From the IMG/VR virus record IMGVR_UViG_3300027734_000046, positions 1 to 64,000 of that record: 64,000 bases of DNA. One strand, written 5' to 3'. The notes below the pieces were generated by a model. It had not been told where the DNA came from. It searched no databases and saw only the letters and a list, made by a program, of their open reading frames with translations. This DNA is from a virus. A program made the position numbers and the translations under genes. Positions 33,988 through 43,819 of this stretch are shown here, in pieces. Each line of letters opens with the position of its first letter. The stretch's first letter is position 1.

Positions 33988-36900
33988 TTAAATGTTATCA
34001 AATGAAGCCCCTGTATTCATAATATTAAATTCTACAATTATAAATTCTAGAGCTCTTGTTGGTTTAAGGTAAATCTTACCAGTTAATTGATTTCTATCGA
34101 TATCTTCTGGGTCGTTACTTAAAACAACTCTGAAATCTACTAAACCTCTTTCGGTTCTAATGCTATCCAATATTGGATTAACAAGTGACAAGAATTGATT
34201 TCTTACGATAGTATCATTTTGTTCGAACAACAATCTAATAGCCACAGCAGAGATAAGTTTTCTAGCTTGTAAAAGAAGTCTTCTAACATTGATTCTGTCA
34301 AGAGCACTTTCTTTAACTTGTAGTGTTTTATTACCCCAAATCTTAATACCATCAGATGTAAATGTTGCGATTGGGTTGATTCTATTTTCGTAAAGAACAT
34401 CTCTTTCACTTAAAGTTAACTTCTTACGAGCTTTAAGAGCGTCAACGTCACCTCTTTGAATACCTGCTACTGCGAACCAAGGGAATGCTATGTTATCAGT
34501 CAAAGCGATGTTTCTCACAACGTCTCTTGTTGGTGGAACGTAAACATACACATTGTTCTCAGCATCAAGGATTTGAATCCAAGGCCAGTATGTTGCTGTG
34601 TAGCTACTATCATACATATCTGATAATTGGTCTGTTACGTCACCAACTGTTAATACTGTTCCTGCAGAATCGGTATCAGGCGTTGTTACAACATATAAAG
34701 AGTCAGCTCTGTCTTGCTCAATCATTTCGATACTAGCTTCAACAAGATTTGTGTTATCAAACGTATCAATACCAGGCGTAGCAAACACATTAACATTTAC
34801 AGCCTCTGGGTTTTTAAATGTCCAGATACCCTCTAAGTAAGCGTAGTAATCAGATGTAATACCTAAATCACCGTTAGTTAGAGTTTTGTTTGCAAACGTA
34901 CCTACTGCTAAACCAGCAGCACCCTTGGTACCATTGATAGTAAAGCTATCTAAGTTAGTTCTTCTTGTTCTGTAAGGGTCGAAACCGTCGAATCCGCCAT
35001 AAGGTGCAAAAGTAAATTTACGAGCGTACACTTTCTCATATGGGCCGTTAGCTAAACCAGCGTCAGTTCTAAACTGCCAGTCACCAGTATCAAATAAGAA
35101 TATTGGACTATATGTGTTACCTGAGTTATCAATAACAACTTTAACATTGTCAATTGTAGCACCTGTAGCGTCGATATCCATGTGGAAACCTTTGGTTAAA
35201 CCAGTCCACATATCATAATCTTGTCCAACAGGTATACCTTTGTAATCAAAGAAATCAGCGTCTATACCTATTGTATTAGATAAACCTAAATAGTATTTAC
35301 GTTTGTTTTCAAAAGCGCCATATTTTTGCTTATACATTATGCTTGGTGTTTGAACATCAGGGTTAGAGTTAATTTCATAATCTCTAACTGGGAATCCAAC
35401 AAAACCAGCTGGGAATGCATCACTTGTATCAGAACTTTCATCAAGTTCAAGTAAAATGTGAGCAGATTTTGATGCATATACACCATCTAATGTACCGATT
35501 CTTCTAGCAACAAAGTTGTTTGAAGTTGGGTCCATTGTACAACGTGTGTAAGCTTCGATGATATTAGGTGCCGCATCTGTATCATAAAAACCTCTTACCA
35601 ATACATCAAACTCTCTTGTATCTGGTTTAATGTTAGCAATTGAAATTTTATATTGTTCGTTTGCTGCGTTACCGTCAGATATTGTCCAAATTCTAAATAA
35701 TCTTAACAATTTATTACCTCTTAATTCTGATACAACATAAGGTGTAACAGCTGGTTGGTATTCTTGTAAGTAGTCAGAGTATTGACCAGCGTAGTCGATA
35801 ATATCTAAATTGATACCTCTAACTTTACCATCATTAACATACTCAACAAACATTTTATCAAAGAATTCTTCAACGTATACTGCAGTTTCACCATCTAAAG
35901 CAGTTCTACCAAGAACTTTTGTTATGTAATTTCTTTGTGTTCTATCGAAAGAGCAATCATAAGAGAATGCACCCTGTGTATTTGATGTACCAATTAAAGC
36001 GAATGAACCGTAAGGGTTTTGTTCTGCTGTGGTAATGCTTGAATTAAAATTCAATCCTGTTGTTGCACTAACTTGGAATACTGGTAATTGAGTTTGAGCA
36101 TTAACTTTACCTCTAGAACGAAGCAAAGTAATTAATTTATCCTCAACATCTGCGTATCCTTTACCAACAGTATATGTTGTAAAACCAGATGTTGTACCTG
36201 TTTTATACATTGATATTGAAGTACCTGAGTAATAGTTTACAACTGCTGATGTTGTACCAGTATTATAAAACAAACCAGTACCTGAATATACACCTGTAAA
36301 ACCAGATGTTGTACCTGTTCTATAAACTGTTAATGGGTCACCAGAGAAGTAGAATACATTACCAATAGTTGTACCTGTTTTATAGTTAATACCAGAACCA
36401 GAATAGAATGTTGTAACACCTGAGGCTTGGCCTGATATGTATGCTGCTGTTTGAGCGCCACTATACTGTATTGTAAATCCAGATGTTGTACCTGAGATAA
36501 GTCTAGTGTTTGAAGCACCAGTATAATATTGAATATACCCACTTGTCAAACCAGTATAAATATTTGGTGTTGATGTTGAACCTGTACTTAAAATAATTGC
36601 AACACCATAAACACCAACATAAGTTGTTGCATTTATTGCGGTATAAGAACTAGGAACACCTTGTACACTATATAGTAATCCAACACCAGTTCCAGGTGAA
36701 TTTTTTAAACCAAAATAATTACCTTGCAATATTCCAGCGGTTTCCATTGTATTATATGGTTCACTAGTTGTTAAATAAGTAACATTTACAGTGCTAGATG
36801 TTGTAGCGGCAGTAAATCGTATAAATGAACTAATAAGTGGTGTTGCTCCGCTAAAACCTACCGAACTTTGATTTAAACTTTGTGGTGTTACACCAGAAGT

Positions 36901-38898
36901 TGCTGCAGAGAATACCGCAGAAGCACCAACATAAGATGAACCGCTTTGTACAAAACTAAGAGGTACACTAAACGATGTACCAACTGGTGCACCACTAAAC
37001 AATGTGGCTAAACTAAAGTTATTAGCAACATACATTGCATTAAGAACATTGTTATTAATAACATAACTTGTGCTGTTTGTTATTGGGTTTGTTTGATAAG
37101 TAATTAACGGATTAGCATTTATAGGGGTGGCAACACCACCTGTAGCACCAGTAGTTGTTGTATTAATTGCTGCTGGAACAGTTACTTTACTTACAATAAT
37201 ATAACTTGAAGAAGCACCAGTATAAACCGCACCAGAACCTGTCATAACAAAAGGAATTACACCTCTAACACCAGAATTTAACCCAGGTAATGAAGCTAAA
37301 CTAAATAAAGAAGCGCCATAAAATGCACTTGTTAATGGGTCTGAAATTACAGTATTTGTTAATGAACCACTAGTTGTTGCTGTATATCTAATTAATGGGT
37401 TATAGTTTGCTGTTGTTGAAACACCAGTACTAGATGCATTGAAATAGTATGGTGTAATACCTGTTTGTGATACAGTATATGTTGAACTAGCACCAGTAAA
37501 AATTGAACCGTTATAAATAAATGATAAAGGTATTGTACTAGTTGTACCAGTTGCTGTTGCGGGTAATCCGCTAAGACTAATATTACCAGCTTGGTATAAA
37601 CTATTAGTTAATGGGTCTGCAATAGTTGCGGTAATTAATGTATTACCAGTTGTTGCTGTATAATTTATAAATGGTACAAAACTACCACTAGTTGTAGCCG
37701 CAGTTGTTGTTGTATTAATACCACTTTGCGTTAAGCCAGTGGCAATTACAACGTAGTTAGATTCATTACCAGTAAAACTAGTACCTACGTTTACATAGTT
37801 TCTAGCTATTGAACCAGTCGCACCAACTGCCAAGCTAGATAACCCAGTTAAACTAAAATTTGAGTTATTATAACCAGCATTTGTATTTGGCTCGTTGATT
37901 TGAACAGCAGAAAGAACACCACCAGTTGTTGATGTATAAACAATAAATGGATTTGTATTTGCGCTACTAATTAAAGCAACACTAGCAGCACTTAAAGTCA
38001 TTGTTGTTGTACCAGCAGAAATAAGTGTATAAACTGCACCAGCACCACTATAATTTGAACCACCAACATTTATAAATGAATTAGAAATAACATCAGATTG
38101 ACTTATTGTTAGACTAGGCAATGTACTAAGACTAAAATTACCGTTGTTATAAAGGCTTGATAATAGAGTATCATTTATAGTTACTGTTACCAAATTATTT
38201 GAGGCGTCTGCTGTAAATGATGCAAATGGGAGGATACTTACATTTGTTAGTGTTGCACCTGTAGTTGTTGGGTCTAACACATTTGGTGTTGAACCAGCGT
38301 TAACAACCAACAATTGACTGCTAGCACCTGTAAATAAACCACCAACTTTTTCTAGCGAAACACTCAACGATAATATTTGACCATTTGTTAATGTTGGTAA
38401 CAAAGCTAAACTAACACTACCATTGTTAACTAAATAACTTAATAATGGGTCACTAATAGTTGTACCTATTAATACGTTAGAGTTTGTTGCAGTATATACA
38501 ATACTAGGATTATACGAGCTTGTTGTTGCTGTTATTGTTGAATTATCCAAAGCAGCATCCATCGTTATACCCCAAGCTTTACCTGCATCATAACCAGAAA
38601 AACCAAGAATTCTTGTTACAAATAATTGGTTTGATTGTGATAGATATGATTTTGCGATATATGGTAATTCATACAAAGGTGCGCCGTTTCCGTCTGGACC
38701 GTTTACCAATGTATTATTTAAACCACCGAAAAACGATTGAAACTCGCCGTAGTTACTTACGAAAATAGGTTGAAATGCTGGTCCTTTGGTTGTTTCACCC
38801 ACCAAACCCAATGTCGTAACACCTACTTGACGTGTTACAAATGTTAAGTCTTTTTCTGAGGTGTAGACACCTGGACTAACGAATACTTTTTCTGCCAT
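33988..38898 (-). CDS. Tail sheath protein, T4 gp18-like, with giant repeat insertion
   Basis: Contractile sheath subunit. The N-terminus (VFVSPGVYTSEKDLTF, then GLVGETTKGPAFQP and FGG) and the C-terminal 700 residues carry typical sheath features. The C-terminal part includes RNIALTDNIAFPWFAVAGIQRG and a long final domain with RRLLLQARKLISAVAI and VDFRVVLSND. The total of 1636 residues compares with 659 for T4 gp18. The excess is an insertion at about residues 120-912. It contains six or seven degenerate repeats of about 90 residues (NPxIxYTATT, SDPLxxxxY, FSLxxLP, Y-x-G-A-S-S), then about eight short repeats of GTTSGFTxxYSG type. It is Ser/Thr/Gly-rich, beta-like and presumably on the outer tail surface. 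It has its own late element and terminator. Confidence 0.88.
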   Translation of the reverse strand: MAEKVFVSPGVYTSEKDLTFVTRQVGVTTLGLVGETTKGPAFQPIFVSNYGEFQSFFGGLNNTLVNGPDGNGAPLYELPYIAKSYLSQSNQLFVTRILGFSGYDAGKAWGITMDAALDNSTITATTSSYNPSIVYTATNSNVLIGTTISDPLLSYLVNNGSVSLALLPTLTNGQILSLSVSLEKVGGLFTGASSQLLVVNAGSTPNVLDPTTTGATLTNVSILPFASFTADASNNLVTVTINDTLLSSLYNNGNFSLSTLPSLTISQSDVISNSFINVGGSNYSGAGAVYTLISAGTTTMTLSAASVALISSANTNPFIVYTSTTGGVLSAVQINEPNTNAGYNNSNFSLTGLSSLAVGATGSIARNYVNVGTSFTGNESNYVVIATGLTQSGINTTTTAATTSGSFVPFINYTATTGNTLITATIADPLTNSLYQAGNISLSGLPATATGTTSTIPLSFIYNGSIFTGASSTYTVSQTGITPYYFNASSTGVSTTANYNPLIRYTATTSGSLTNTVISDPLTSAFYGASLFSLASLPGLNSGVRGVIPFVMTGSGAVYTGASSSYIIVSKVTVPAAINTTTTGATGGVATPINANPLITYQTNPITNSTSYVINNNVLNAMYVANNFSLATLFSGAPVGTSFSVPLSFVQSGSSYVGASAVFSAATSGVTPQSLNQSSVGFSGATPLISSFIRFTAATTSSTVNVTYLTTSEPYNTMETAGILQGNYFGLKNSPGTGVGLLYSVQGVPSSYTAINATTYVGVYGVAIILSTGSTSTPNIYTGLTSGYIQYYTGASNTRLISGTTSGFTIQYSGAQTAAYISGQASGVTTFYSGSGINYKTGTTIGNVFYFSGDPLTVYRTGTTSGFTGVYSGTGLFYNTGTTSAVVNYYSGTSISMYKTGTTSGFTTYTVGKGYADVEDKLITLLRSRGKVNAQTQLPVFQVSATTGLNFNSSITTAEQNPYGSFALIGTSNTQGAFSYDCSFDRTQRNYITKVLGRTALDGETAVYVEEFFDKMFVEYVNDGKVRGINLDIIDYAGQYSDYLQEYQPAVTPYVVSELRGNKLLRLFRIWTISDGNAANEQYKISIANIKPDTREFDVLVRGFYDTDAAPNIIEAYTRCTMDPTSNNFVARRIGTLDGVYASKSAHILLELDESSDTSDAFPAGFVGFPVRDYEINSNPDVQTPSIMYKQKYGAFENKRKYYLGLSNTIGIDADFFDYKGIPVGQDYDMWTGLTKGFHMDIDATGATIDNVKVVIDNSGNTYSPIFLFDTGDWQFRTDAGLANGPYEKVYARKFTFAPYGGFDGFDPYRTRRTNLDSFTINGTKGAAGLAVGTFANKTLTNGDLGITSDYYAYLEGIWTFKNPEAVNVNVFATPGIDTFDNTNLVEASIEMIEQDRADSLYVVTTPDTDSAGTVLTVGDVTDQLSDMYDSSYTATYWPWIQILDAENNVYVYVPPTRDVVRNIALTDNIAFPWFAVAGIQRGDVDALKARKKLTLSERDVLYENRINPIATFTSDGIKIWGNKTLQVKESALDRINVRRLLLQARKLISAVAIRLLFEQNDTIVRNQFLSLVNPILDSIRTERGLVDFRVVLSNDPEDIDRNQLTGKIYLKPTRALEFIIVEFNIMNTGASFDNI
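36160..38540. repeat. Tandem degenerate coding repeats within the sheath gene
   Basis: About 270-base repeat units occupy roughly 36570-38540 and about 55-base units roughly 36160-36570. Both lie inside the sheath coding frame and keep it open. Copies have diverged but retain the same landmark codons. Confidence 0.8.
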
Positions 38899-38943
38899 GT
38901 TATTTTTTTTTTACTTTTTTTAAAAATTATTTCTTGTTACTAA

Positions 38944-38951
38944 ATAAATAT
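38944..38951 (-). promoter_or_regulatory. Putative late promoter element of the tail sheath gene
   Basis: Sense-strand ATATTTAT, 46 bases before the sheath ATG. A second copy lies at 38983-38990. The first is flanked by a 7-bp inverted repeat (38930-38936 and 38953-38959). Confidence 0.55.
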
Positions 38952-39061
38952 TCAAGAAAAACCGAAAATTAAATATATAAGGATAAATATTTGAAAATTA
39001 CCATTCTAGGTTTTTTTATGAAAAAATATAAAAATAAAATAACATATTTTTTAACCAAATA

Positions 39062-39643
39062 TTACCAAGGTAATGGTAAATTAACTATTTGTGGGGATAT
39101 TTTTTGGTTAATTATATTATCTAATTTTTCTTGTAATAAACTTACGTTTTCTGTACCCTCAATCCAACTTATAACGGTATTTTCATTTAAACTACTATAA
39201 TTAATATACTGTCCATTTAAATTATTAAAACTTGATTGACCTTCAATATTTGCTGTTAAACCAGAATCAGATGTTGCATTATATCTCCAGCTTACACCTG
39301 TAACAAAATTTTCATACCCCTCAAAATTAGGGATAGTATTAAGACTGTATATAAACCATCTATATGTTCTTGGATAAACAATATTATATATTTTAATATT
39401 AATTTTATTCTGAAAATTACCAATATCATTAGAACTAATAACCATATTAATCAAATCATCTTGTATTATTGACGTGTATAAAGATTCTTCAGTATAATAA
39501 TTTGTACCATCTTCATATGATGTTATATTATTTTCATTTGTACCACGATACCTCCAATCAATTCTTGATATATATGTAACATTATTTTCAGAATCTATCG
39601 ATTCAACATAATTAAGTATTTCAAAAGCATATACTATATTCAT
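39062..39643 (-). CDS. Hypothetical virion-associated protein with two related domains
   Basis: The 193-residue protein is not assigned to a named family. It appears to be an internal duplication. RIDWRYRGTNENNITSYEDGTNYY (about 27-50) and VSWRYNATSDSGLTANIEGQSS (about 116-137) share a W-R-Y-x-x-T/x-S...G pattern, and each is followed by a short helix. Proteins of this pattern occur among structural genes of large phages. It is the last gene of the fibre block, 24 bases after the glycine-rich gene, with no element of its own. A 163-base gap follows, holding the two sheath late elements. Confidence 0.5.
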   Translation of the reverse strand: MNIVYAFEILNYVESIDSENNVTYISRIDWRYRGTNENNITSYEDGTNYYTEESLYTSIIQDDLINMVISSNDIGNFQNKINIKIYNIVYPRTYRWFIYSLNTIPNFEGYENFVTGVSWRYNATSDSGLTANIEGQSSFNNLNGQYINYSSLNENTVISWIEGTENVSLLQEKLDNIINQKISPQIVNLPLPW

Positions 39644-39667
39644 TTTATTATTTTTTATAATTTATTA

Positions 39668-40678
39668 TTACCATGTATAAACCCTTACTTCACCACGACC
39701 ACCAGTACCACCAGCACCACTATTTCCAGTGTTGGTAGCATTACCACCACCACCACCTCCACCACCACATGCACCACCATTTCCTCCTGCTTCACCGTTA
39801 ATATTACCAGAAGCAGCCGCAGCACCCCCACCACCACCACCACCATTACCACATTTTATGGAATTTCCGCTAGCACCTGTACTACCAGATGTTGGCGCTG
39901 TTGAACTATTAGCCCCAGGTGCAGAACCACCACCTGAAATATATGACCCCGAAGTGCCACCAGAAGTCGGAGCAACACCAACATTACCACTACCAGTACT
40001 ACCACCAACACCACCGCCACCAGCACCAAATATCGAACTACCCCCATCTTTAGGGATAAGGTTAGTAACACCTCTAGAACCGCCAGAGCCACCACCATAT
40101 TCAGCGTTTCCACTACCTAAACCAGCTGTACTAGAACCTAGTCCAGACGCTCCTTGACCACCTATAGCTATTAAAGATGCTACTCCAGGTACCCCACCAC
40201 CGTATGTTGCAGTTGTAGTAATACCACTTAAACCAGCACCACCATTACCACCACCACCACCACCAACCTGAGCTGTCGTTGCTGACAAACCACCAATACC
40301 ACCACCACCAGCATAACCAATTAATTGTGTTGCTCCAGAACTAAAAAAAGAGTTTTCACCATTACCACCACCTCTTCCAATACCAGAAATAGTTACACTA
40401 GCCCCACCAATACCGCCAGAACCAACAAATATTGGTTCTGTACTAGACAACGTACTTGCTAAATAAAATTTTTCAGCATATGCGCCACCACCACCACCAG
40501 TCCCACCCGTTCTATTATTACCGTTGTTTGCTTTTGCGCCACTACCACCTCCACCCCCAGCACCAATACATACAACATATACGAATTTTGCACCTGTCGG
40601 TTTTACCCAAGTCGAATTACCAACAGTTGTAAACACCTGTAAATCTGGTACTTCGTTTATATTATTATTTATTGCCAT
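39668..40678 (-). CDS. Glycine-rich tail fibre adhesin, copy 3 of 3
   Basis: The 336-residue protein begins with MAINNNINEVPDLQVFTTVG and STWVKPTGAKFVYVVCIG, and the rest is dominated by Gly runs (GGGGGS, GGGGGAY). It ends GGRGEVRVYTW. The N-terminal W-x-K-P-x-G-x-K-F-V-Y-V segment plus Gly runs fits the glycine-rich fibre domain family. The Gly runs may form a packed polyglycine II core, as in T-even gp38-type adhesins. It is the third of three tandem paralogues and lies 12 bases after its sister. It probably binds a host receptor; the variable loops between the Gly runs would set specificity. Confidence 0.75.
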   Translation of the reverse strand: MAINNNINEVPDLQVFTTVGNSTWVKPTGAKFVYVVCIGAGGGGGSGAKANNGNNRTGGTGGGGGAYAEKFYLASTLSSTEPIFVGSGGIGGASVTISGIGRGGGNGENSFFSSGATQLIGYAGGGGIGGLSATTAQVGGGGGGNGGAGLSGITTTATYGGGVPGVASLIAIGGQGASGLGSSTAGLGSGNAEYGGGSGGSRGVTNLIPKDGGSSIFGAGGGGVGGSTGSGNVGVAPTSGGTSGSYISGGGSAPGANSSTAPTSGSTGASGNSIKCGNGGGGGGGAAAASGNINGEAGGNGGACGGGGGGGGNATNTGNSGAGGTGGRGEVRVYTW

Positions 40679-40690
40679 AATTATTTTTTT

Positions 40691-41677
40691 TTAAAAAGTA
40701 TACACTCTTACTTCACCACGACCACCAGCACCACCATTACCAGCACCAATATCCGCACCACAACCACCTCCACCACCTCCACCGCCTGCACCGCCTACAC
40801 CACCATTACCACCTATTGTGTTTGGTGTTATTGTTCCACCACCACCACCACCACCAACACCATATGAAGTACCTGTACCACCTGATGTTGGTGATGCACC
40901 ATTTGTACCGCCTGAAGCACCACCACCAACAACATAAGAACGACTAGTACCGCCTGAGGTTGAATTTACAAGTATAGTACCAAGATAATTTGAGGTTCCA
41001 CCAGCACCACCACCGCCACCACCAAATAATGATGAACCTCCAGGACCAATTGCTGGTGTAAGACTACCATCATGACCACAACCACCTCCACCACCATATT
41101 CAGTTAAACCTCCATTAGTTGGGTTACTACCACCACTTGCCCCCGTACCACCAATACAAGTTTGAGCCACTACAGGGCTTACTGCGGCATAACCTGGTTG
41201 CCCTCCAATAGCAACCAATGAATCACCAACACTACCAGCCCCACCAGTACCACCACCACCACCACCACCAGCACCTATATCAATACCACCTCTAGCACCA
41301 CCACCACCACCATAACTAACCAAATATGTTGTTGCACCTGTACCAAAAAAAGAACTACCACCAATTCCACCAGATGTTGTTGACCCTGAAAGTCCACTGG
41401 TACCACCAGTACCACCAGCACCTACAACAATAGGCACCGTGTTAGCTAAATCACTTGCACTAAATACTTTATAAGCAAAAGCACCACCACCACCACCAGC
41501 ACCACCCCATTTAGGTGCTGTTCCTAAAGAGTATGAAGCACCACCACCACCTCCACCAGCACCAATACACACAACATATACGAATTTTGCACCAGTCGGT
41601 TTTATCCATGTCGAACTACCAACAGTTGTAAACACCTGTATGTTTCTTGCAGAATTTATACTATTATTTATTGCCAT
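40691..41677 (-). CDS. Glycine-rich tail fibre adhesin, copy 2 of 3
   Basis: The 328-residue middle paralogue begins MAINNSINSARNIQVFTTVG and shares the STWIKPTGAKFVYVVCIG block almost unchanged with copy 3. The interior differs in loop sequences (for example SLGTAPKWGGA and PAIGPGGSSLFG), while keeping an SSLFGGGGGGAGG block common to the family. It ends GGRGEVRVYTF. The gaps to its neighbours are 12-13 bases, so the three copies are one transcript. Near-identical ends with diverged middles are what recombination between paralogues would leave. Confidence 0.75.
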   Translation of the reverse strand: MAINNSINSARNIQVFTTVGSSTWIKPTGAKFVYVVCIGAGGGGGGASYSLGTAPKWGGAGGGGGAFAYKVFSASDLANTVPIVVGAGGTGGTSGLSGSTTSGGIGGSSFFGTGATTYLVSYGGGGGARGGIDIGAGGGGGGGTGGAGSVGDSLVAIGGQPGYAAVSPVVAQTCIGGTGASGGSNPTNGGLTEYGGGGGCGHDGSLTPAIGPGGSSLFGGGGGGAGGTSNYLGTILVNSTSGGTSRSYVVGGGASGGTNGASPTSGGTGTSYGVGGGGGGGTITPNTIGGNGGVGGAGGGGGGGGCGADIGAGNGGAGGRGEVRVYTF

Positions 41678-41690
41678 TTTTAATTTATTA

Positions 41691-42683
41691 TTACCACGAA
41701 TAAACCCTTATTTCACCGCGACCACCAGCACCGCCAGTGCCACCACTGCTAGCACGTGTACCGCCCCCACCACCTCCACCACCGCCACCAGGCGCACCAC
41801 CAACACCACCATTAGTACCTGCTGTATTTAAAGTTGCGGTTCCACCGCCACCTCCACCTCCATCGCCAGAACCATTACCTTTATTTGTACCTGTTCCACC
41901 CGAAGTTGGTGATATACCACTTGTTCCAAAAGCACCACCCGTAATACCAGTATAAGTACCTGAACTTCCGCCTGGTTTTGCGTCATAAACAGTCGGTACG
42001 CTATTTGCACCTCCACCAGCACCGCCTCCGCCACCACCATATAATGAACATCCGCCTGAAAAATTAATACCAGTCGTCGAAGTTCCACCACCCCCAGCAC
42101 CACCATATTGAGCAGCACCACCCGACGGAGCAGCAATTGTTCCAGCGCCACCAGTGCCACCAAAAGCTAAAGTGGTTGTACTTGCTCCTGCTGGATTACC
42201 ACCTGCAACAGCGGCACCAGCACCAGCAGCACCAACACTAACAGTACCACCTCCACCACCACCTGAATTAGAAACTGCCGTAACTCTACCCCCAGCACCA
42301 GAACCACCTCCATAGGCTGTTAATATTGTTAAACCTGAACTAAATATTGAATTACCACCTGTAGAACCAATAACACCTACGTTAGAGGCATTACCAGCAC
42401 CACCCGCACCACCAGTCCCACCCGAGGCAACTGTAATTGGTTCTGATAACGATAACTCCGAGGCTAAGTAAAGTTTTGAAACAAAAGAAGCCCCTCCACC
42501 GCCACCACCACCCATTCTATATGTTGCTCCAGATGCTGAACCTCCGCCACCTCCGCCACCTCCGCCACCAATACATTCAACATACACGAATTTAACCCCA
42601 ACGGGTTTTATCCAAGTATTAGAACCTACGGACGTAAATATTTGAACGTTTGAAACTTCATTTATACTATTATTTACTGCCAT
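41691..42683 (-). CDS. Glycine-rich tail fibre adhesin, copy 1 of 3
   Basis: The 330-residue protein is the first translated of the three. It begins MAVNNSINEVSNVQIFTSVG and carries WIKPVGVKFVYVECIGGGGG. The change of ICxGAGG to ECIGGGG and a longer Gly run make it the most diverged copy. The conserved ending is GGRGEIRVYSW. It follows the 373-residue fibre gene by 7 bases. The plus-strand frames opposite these genes are proline-rich shadows of the Gly codons. Confidence 0.75.
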   Translation of the reverse strand: MAVNNSINEVSNVQIFTSVGSNTWIKPVGVKFVYVECIGGGGGGGGGGSASGATYRMGGGGGGGASFVSKLYLASELSLSEPITVASGGTGGAGGAGNASNVGVIGSTGGNSIFSSGLTILTAYGGGSGAGGRVTAVSNSGGGGGGTVSVGAAGAGAAVAGGNPAGASTTTLAFGGTGGAGTIAAPSGGAAQYGGAGGGGTSTTGINFSGGCSLYGGGGGGAGGGANSVPTVYDAKPGGSSGTYTGITGGAFGTSGISPTSGGTGTNKGNGSGDGGGGGGGTATLNTAGTNGGVGGAPGGGGGGGGGGTRASSGGTGGAGGRGEIRVYSW

Positions 42684-42690
42684 AAAACAA

Positions 42691-43812
42691 TTAATTTAAT
42701 GTTATCGTACCTACCGCAGATACCACAGTAAATACCGTATTTGCACTAGTACAAACTAATCTAATAGAATCACCATTATTTTGTGAAACTAATGTACCTG
42801 ATGTTTGTGTTGTCGTTATAATACCAAATCTTATAAATTGATTTACGTTTTGTGTTATTGTAAATAAACTATCTGACGCTGAAACAACTTCAATAACACT
42901 ACCCAAGCTTGCGGATACTGGCAAATTAATTAATGTTGTGCCTGTTGTTATATATCCATTATTAGTTGATGCTGTTATTGGAGACGTTGCAAATTGCCAT
43001 GTTAATCCACCACTACCAGTACTAAAACCTGTTATTGTGTTTCCATTAACATTTCCCGTTCCACTTAATGTGATTGTTCCGTTAGAATATGTTCCACCTG
43101 TAACAGCATTAACATTTTGATATGTTGTTGCTGATATTGTATTTGCTGTTAACCCACTAATAAATGATGTTGCACCACTAACTGTACCACCTGTAAAAGA
43201 TGTTGCTGTATTTGTACTAAAACCTGTAATTTGTATTCCGTTAACACCACCACTACCACTAAGCGTAAGCGTTCCGTTTAAATAAGAACCACCTGTAACA
43301 GCACTAATGGTGTAAGTAACTGCCGCACTACTATTTGATGTAACACTCAATACATTACCTGATAGTGTAGTTGCACTAATATAAGTAGGTAAATTAAGAT
43401 ACGTTGTTGCACTTATTGTATTTGCCGTTAATCCTGATAATAAAGTATTACCTGTAACATTTAATGTGTTTGCGGTTAATCCCGATTGGAATATTGTATT
43501 TCCCGTTACCGTACCCCCACTTAATGGGAGATACGCTCCCGACGTAGATGAACTACCCGTATATGCGGACAGGCTTATTGTAAATGCAGAATACTGTCCT
43601 GTTATATTTTGCCTTAAAGTTATTGTATTACTAGATAACGTAAACCCCGTAACAAACGTATCAGTTGTAACTGGTAAGTTAAGATATGTTGTTGCAGATA
43701 ACGTATTTGCTGTCAGACCACTAACAATTATATTGTCAAAATTACCACTAGCGTTTAACTGCGGATACCCATATGGCTGATTAGCCCTATCTAATGTTAT
43801 TATTGTCTTCAT
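42691..43812 (-). CDS. Tail fibre protein with TANTLSATT repeats
   Basis: The 373-residue protein starts MKTIITLDRANQPYGYPQLN. The interior is built of fibre modules: SGLTANTLSATTYLNLP, TDTFVTGFTLSSNTITL, AYLPLSGGTVTGNTIFQ and SGLTANTISATTYQN. The last 90 residues (VIEVVSASDSLFTITQNVNQFI...) look like a globular tip. The modules are shared nearly verbatim, in protein and partly in DNA, with the 979-residue fibre at 46435-49374. It lies 7 bases after the 148-residue gene and is part of the fibre transcript. It is a probable trimeric fibre, although no coiled coil or S74 chaperone domain is seen. Confidence 0.72.
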   Translation of the reverse strand: MKTIITLDRANQPYGYPQLNASGNFDNIIVSGLTANTLSATTYLNLPVTTDTFVTGFTLSSNTITLRQNITGQYSAFTISLSAYTGSSSTSGAYLPLSGGTVTGNTIFQSGLTANTLNVTGNTLLSGLTANTISATTYLNLPTYISATTLSGNVLSVTSNSSAAVTYTISAVTGGSYLNGTLTLSGSGGVNGIQITGFSTNTATSFTGGTVSGATSFISGLTANTISATTYQNVNAVTGGTYSNGTITLSGTGNVNGNTITGFSTGSGGLTWQFATSPITASTNNGYITTGTTLINLPVSASLGSVIEVVSASDSLFTITQNVNQFIRFGIITTTQTSGTLVSQNNGDSIRLVCTSANTVFTVVSAVGTITLN

Positions 43813-43819
43813 ATATTAA

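Noticed and set aside
36160-38540. Tandem repeats considered as a CRISPR array
   Set aside because: Repeats are long, degenerate, contiguous and keep the sheath frame open; there are no unique spacers and no cas genes nearby.
38991-39200. Plus-strand frame of 69 residues before the sheath gene
   Set aside because: Mostly antisense to the 193-residue gene; very AT-rich and Lys/Phe-biased, with no supporting signals.
39729-40157. Proline-rich plus-strand frames opposite the glycine-rich adhesins (also 41737-41955)
   Set aside because: Gly codons read in reverse give Pro codons; composition fully explained by the real genes.
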